Of a DNA stretch of 64,000 nucleotides, positions 60,686 through 64,000 are shown piece by piece. The translations under genes and the position numbers were made by a program. The stretch comes from Stromatinia cepivora. Lineage: Eukaryota; Ascomycota; Leotiomycetes; Helotiales; Sclerotiniaceae. The notes below the pieces were generated by a model. That model did not search any database and had not been told where the DNA came from. It worked only from the letters and a program-made list of their open reading frames with translations. The DNA lies in NCBI GenBank assembly GCA_014898415.1, contig RCTD01000046.1:1-64000 (forward strand). The letters are read 5' to 3'. Position 1 is the first letter of the stretch; each line of letters opens with the position of its first letter.

Positions 60686-63600
60686 ATTTCAATGAAAAAT
60701 TCTGAGATAAAAAGTTACATTTTGGAAACTAGTTATGTATATAAATGCAAAAGCAAAAGCTATTCGCTTAATAACAAATCTAATTAATTCTTATTAGAAC
60801 TGAATAAATGATTGGAACATATATTATATTTATTGTATATAAAGTATAAGATAATTGATTTGTTTTTTTTTGAATTCGAATTTCTGAAATTTGGGAAAGC
60901 AGAAATAGCGGAAAATAAAAGCTAGAAAAAGAAATAAGAAGTTGGTTTTTTGAAAATAGTAATATATCAAATAATAACAATACCAAATTGAAAATTATGA
61001 TTAGAATTTTATATAATGATTATTGATGAATTATTATTGTATTTTGATTGAAATCAATTTGCAGGTTCTAAACCCAAGTTTCTAGAAAAAATTTAATGCG
61101 AGGTTTTAGACTCGTTTTAATTCTGCCATGCATTGATCTTCGAAGTAAGTGGGTTGTGTTTGTTGAACTCGGAGGTATAACTGGGTGTTTATATATTAAT
61201 GGGGAAGTAATTGTGTGAATTTGGAAACAAGCGAGAGAAAAGGGGGAGGAAGTATATGGATAGAGAGGGCTTTGGATTAGAAATTCATAATATTACATAA
61301 TGACCACACTTCAGAGTATTCACTTCCTCTTCTTTTCTCTCCACTTCTCCGTCTGAATCGGGGATTTGCCCTAGCTTTGGCTACTCACTTTGGATGTTAT
61401 TTATAGAAATGCTCACCATGAACAAGATTTTTTCTCCATGGCTGGTGTAAAAATCTCAGACGCGGAATAAGAGCATCTTGCTGCAAGTGAAAAATCAAGA
61501 TATGGATCTTTTTGCAACTTTTGAATTCATAGGCTGACGGACGCGGTTTTCTATGGGGTGACCATCCTAATTGTGTTGTTGTTTGATATGTTCACCACAT
61601 GAAATCTAACAGACAATATACGATGAAGATCAAGTAAAATGGAAGTCAGAGATAAGTTGGGTATCTCAAGGTGTTGAATGAGATGATATGACGACAGTGC
61701 TTTAAATATCGAAGGATAATCATTATAGTACGCGCGTATGTGACAGTGATGATTGAGTAGGAATTCTGCATTCAACCACTTATTCTACCATCTAAGCTCA
61801 AACTAACGCTTCTAAACTTATTTTTTGAATATAAAGTATCAGTACAAACTGTACAGCTAGGAGAGAATGCCAATGTTTGGTGAAGCCATGGTTTGCCGTT
61901 GTGGTGGATAGTTGAACTTGGAACTGTGTGAAGTTTATATATTGGGAGGTCGAGAGAATATTCAGGGTATGGTAGAAGAGGGAGGATCATGGAGGGCAAC
62001 CAGGAATCAAATACTTACTGCATGTATATTCATTGTTTTGAATTGTTGTATTCGTACTCTACCCATTGGCACGCAGGTTCCCTTGGTACACATAAATTGA
62101 TTCACTATCTCTATCTCACACTTTCTGAATACACCTGTGCAATGTATGTTTTGTCTATATAAACGCTTCTACTTACTTGAATTTTCTTCTTCGCAATTTC
62201 TGTGTCGAGAGTTCGATATGGATGATTGTGGAGAGTCACTATCTTCATCAGAGGCTTGGGTATCTAAAGAGACGATGAGGAATGAGATGATAGATAGAGA
62301 TTAGAGTTCTATTATTCTTGTATAATGGTGACTATTGTTATGATAGTCAGATATACGTTGTTTGGAATAGTTAAGAGAACATGGTGATAGACAAGGGATT
62401 TGTGGATGATATGAATAGAATTAAATAACAATAGCACTTGTATTTAAAATGATAATACTAATCGATGGTGAGAATGACTATGAAATAAGAGAAAAATAAG
62501 TCTATCCCACTGGTAGCTCCAGAAAGTAAACAAATTTTACATGGTGAACGACTGATGCAGCATTCCGAAGTTATGGGCGTGGTTTAGAATCCCTATGATG
62601 GCGTGACTGATGATTCAAGGTTGATTTGGCAGAGCACTACAGTGAAATTGATGGGTTTATATATGTTGAAATTTGGCACAATGTTGAGGGAAAACGGGGA
62701 GAGAGGTTAGAGAAGATGGTGAATTAAATTGCTAAATCCAGGGTTATAACCCTGAAAAGATCAAGTGAGTCACACTCTTCTTCAATTCACCTATCGCCAA
62801 GATGGATAAATACCATGATCTCACTACCTTTTCTATCTAAGCTTCCACCTACCGCAACAAAAATTTTCATCATGGTATTTACGCGAAATGTATGTACTCA
62901 CATCGTGGCTGGAGGTGTAATTAGCTTTCAAAAGTCTAAAGTTTAATTTTCCATTGCAGTAATCCGGATTGAACTTGAGGATTCGAAATTTGAGAATCAA
63001 AGTTTCAAGGTAAATAGGAGGATAAAGCTTAAACGATAATTTTTATATCAAAACGATAACAGGAAGGTAGAAGTGTCGGTGGTGAGAGAGTATAAAAGTA
63101 TCCTGCATCATGAATACTTTTGGCCATTCTAATCCATGTAAAATTGGGTTATGGATATGAAACGACAAGACAGGTTCCAGACACCGAAGGTTCTCCTAAG
63201 TCGTTAACAGAGTTTTCATTGCTTTTGTGGATATCTTAAACAAGAGGATGAATGAATGTTTAAATATTGGGAACTAGAATTTACGAGGGTGTGAGTTGGG
63301 AGGCGCATCTGGGTTGAGAGAGAAAGCTGTAATATGGAGAGGTGTTGAATTGAATGATCAAAACTGCGTCTGAATGCTCTACAGTCCTTTGGAATTGAAG
63401 CTCTACCTGCTTCCATCTCTAATTTTTACCTCTATATAAAATCCCGGAGACATGACAGATGGGGTGAACGTGGTATATAAGAATTGGAGTTTCAAGAACT
63501 AGACATAGATAGAGTGAATCTTAAACAATTCAATCACGTAAAGCTTAGATTCAGAATACGGACCCCGCTTTTGACATCCAGCCGATTTCTGAAACTTCTC

Positions 63601-64000
63601 AATCTGGGCCCCTAGTTTTCACAGTACTGACTTATATATCTTCATCAATTTCAGCGATGAATAGAGTATAACCATATAGAGAAAATGAGGACAACACAAC
63701 ATATGGGGGAGAGACTGGGTCCCATGAGTATCTATGATATCAGAGGCGATTTCAATCACTCTAGGAGGGAGAGTCCACATATGCGGAGGAACTGACCAGA
63801 AGATTTTTTCATCTCATACCAACTTTGTTACATTAATTCTCAAGTGCGATTTATTTTTGTCACGAAGTTAATACTGTCGTTGTTACAACCTGTTGGTATA
63901 TACGTGGAAAGCTTTGCTGTGGCCAAGATAATAGTAACTTTAAATCACTATTCTGCGAGTATGAGGTTGCTTGCCAGCGCTTTGATTTTGTTCTCGCGTT
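60686..64000. other. Right end of the window, no supported gene
   Basis: The first 400 bp are A/T-rich element flank. The rest is of normal composition but has only short frames without domain or signal peptide. The word GTTTATATAT recurs at about 61204, 61931 and 62654, each followed by G/A-rich sequence (see findings). No tRNA was recognised. Confidence 0.5.

Noticed and set aside
1..64000. CRISPR array, rRNA genes or bacterial-type operons
   Set aside because: No regularly spaced direct repeats, no rRNA-like sequence, and the gene structure is plainly eukaryotic.

Overview
The window reads as nuclear DNA of a filamentous ascomycete (Pezizomycotina). Genes carry many short introns (about 45-110 bp) with GTAAGT/GTATGT-like donors and YAG acceptors, the intergenic spaces are long, and very AT-rich blocks contain retrotransposon remains whose differences are almost all C-to-T and G-to-A, the mark of repeat-induced point mutation (RIP). 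The gene set and the AT-rich blocks fit a leotiomycete of the Botrytis/Sclerotinia kind, but that placement is inference, not proven by the sequence.

Layout. 1-24.6 kb is a mostly healthy gene region: a YDR124W-like (DUF2841) nuclear protein (+), a membrane-anchored cytochrome P450 (+), a conserved fungal membrane protein (+), an HSL-type alpha/beta hydrolase (+), the STE3-type a-factor pheromone receptor (+) behind a promoter with four perfect CTATTGAG sites, a 2EXR/F-box-like protein (-), and a small nuclear-looking protein (+). 24.6-36 kb is a decayed zone: AT-rich blocks, a 2EXR/F-box-like pseudogene, a CorA-like transporter remnant, a TA-flanked MITE, a broken unknown gene, and an F-box pseudogene with RIP-type nonsense codons. 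36-51 kb is gene-rich again: mitochondrial D-lactate dehydrogenase (12 exons), tRNA-Trp(CCA), mitochondrial succinyl-CoA:3-ketoacid-CoA transferase, an O-methyltransferase pseudogene, the 25S rRNA methyltransferase BMT5, the SUMO E1 subunit AOS1, and a conserved fungal protein of unknown function. 51-64 kb holds low-complexity DNA, one complete RIP-mutated Ty3/Gypsy element (53636-60680; 282-bp LTRs; target duplication GATTG), and about 3 kb without a recognisable gene.

The genes do not form one pathway. DLD1 and the CoA-transferase are neighbouring mitochondrial carbon-metabolism enzymes (lactate to pyruvate; ketone body/acetoacetate activation). BMT5 and AOS1 are convergent housekeeping genes; AOS1 and the 49-kb gene are divergent and share a 0.8-kb promoter region. 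The most interesting signal is the site cluster upstream of the pheromone receptor, which matches the reported binding motif of the MAT1-1-1 alpha-domain mating-type factor. A second is the set of genes broken by C-to-T type substitutions in the 26-44 kb stretch. All exon boundaries were worked out by hand from reading frame and splice consensus; no transcript data were used.
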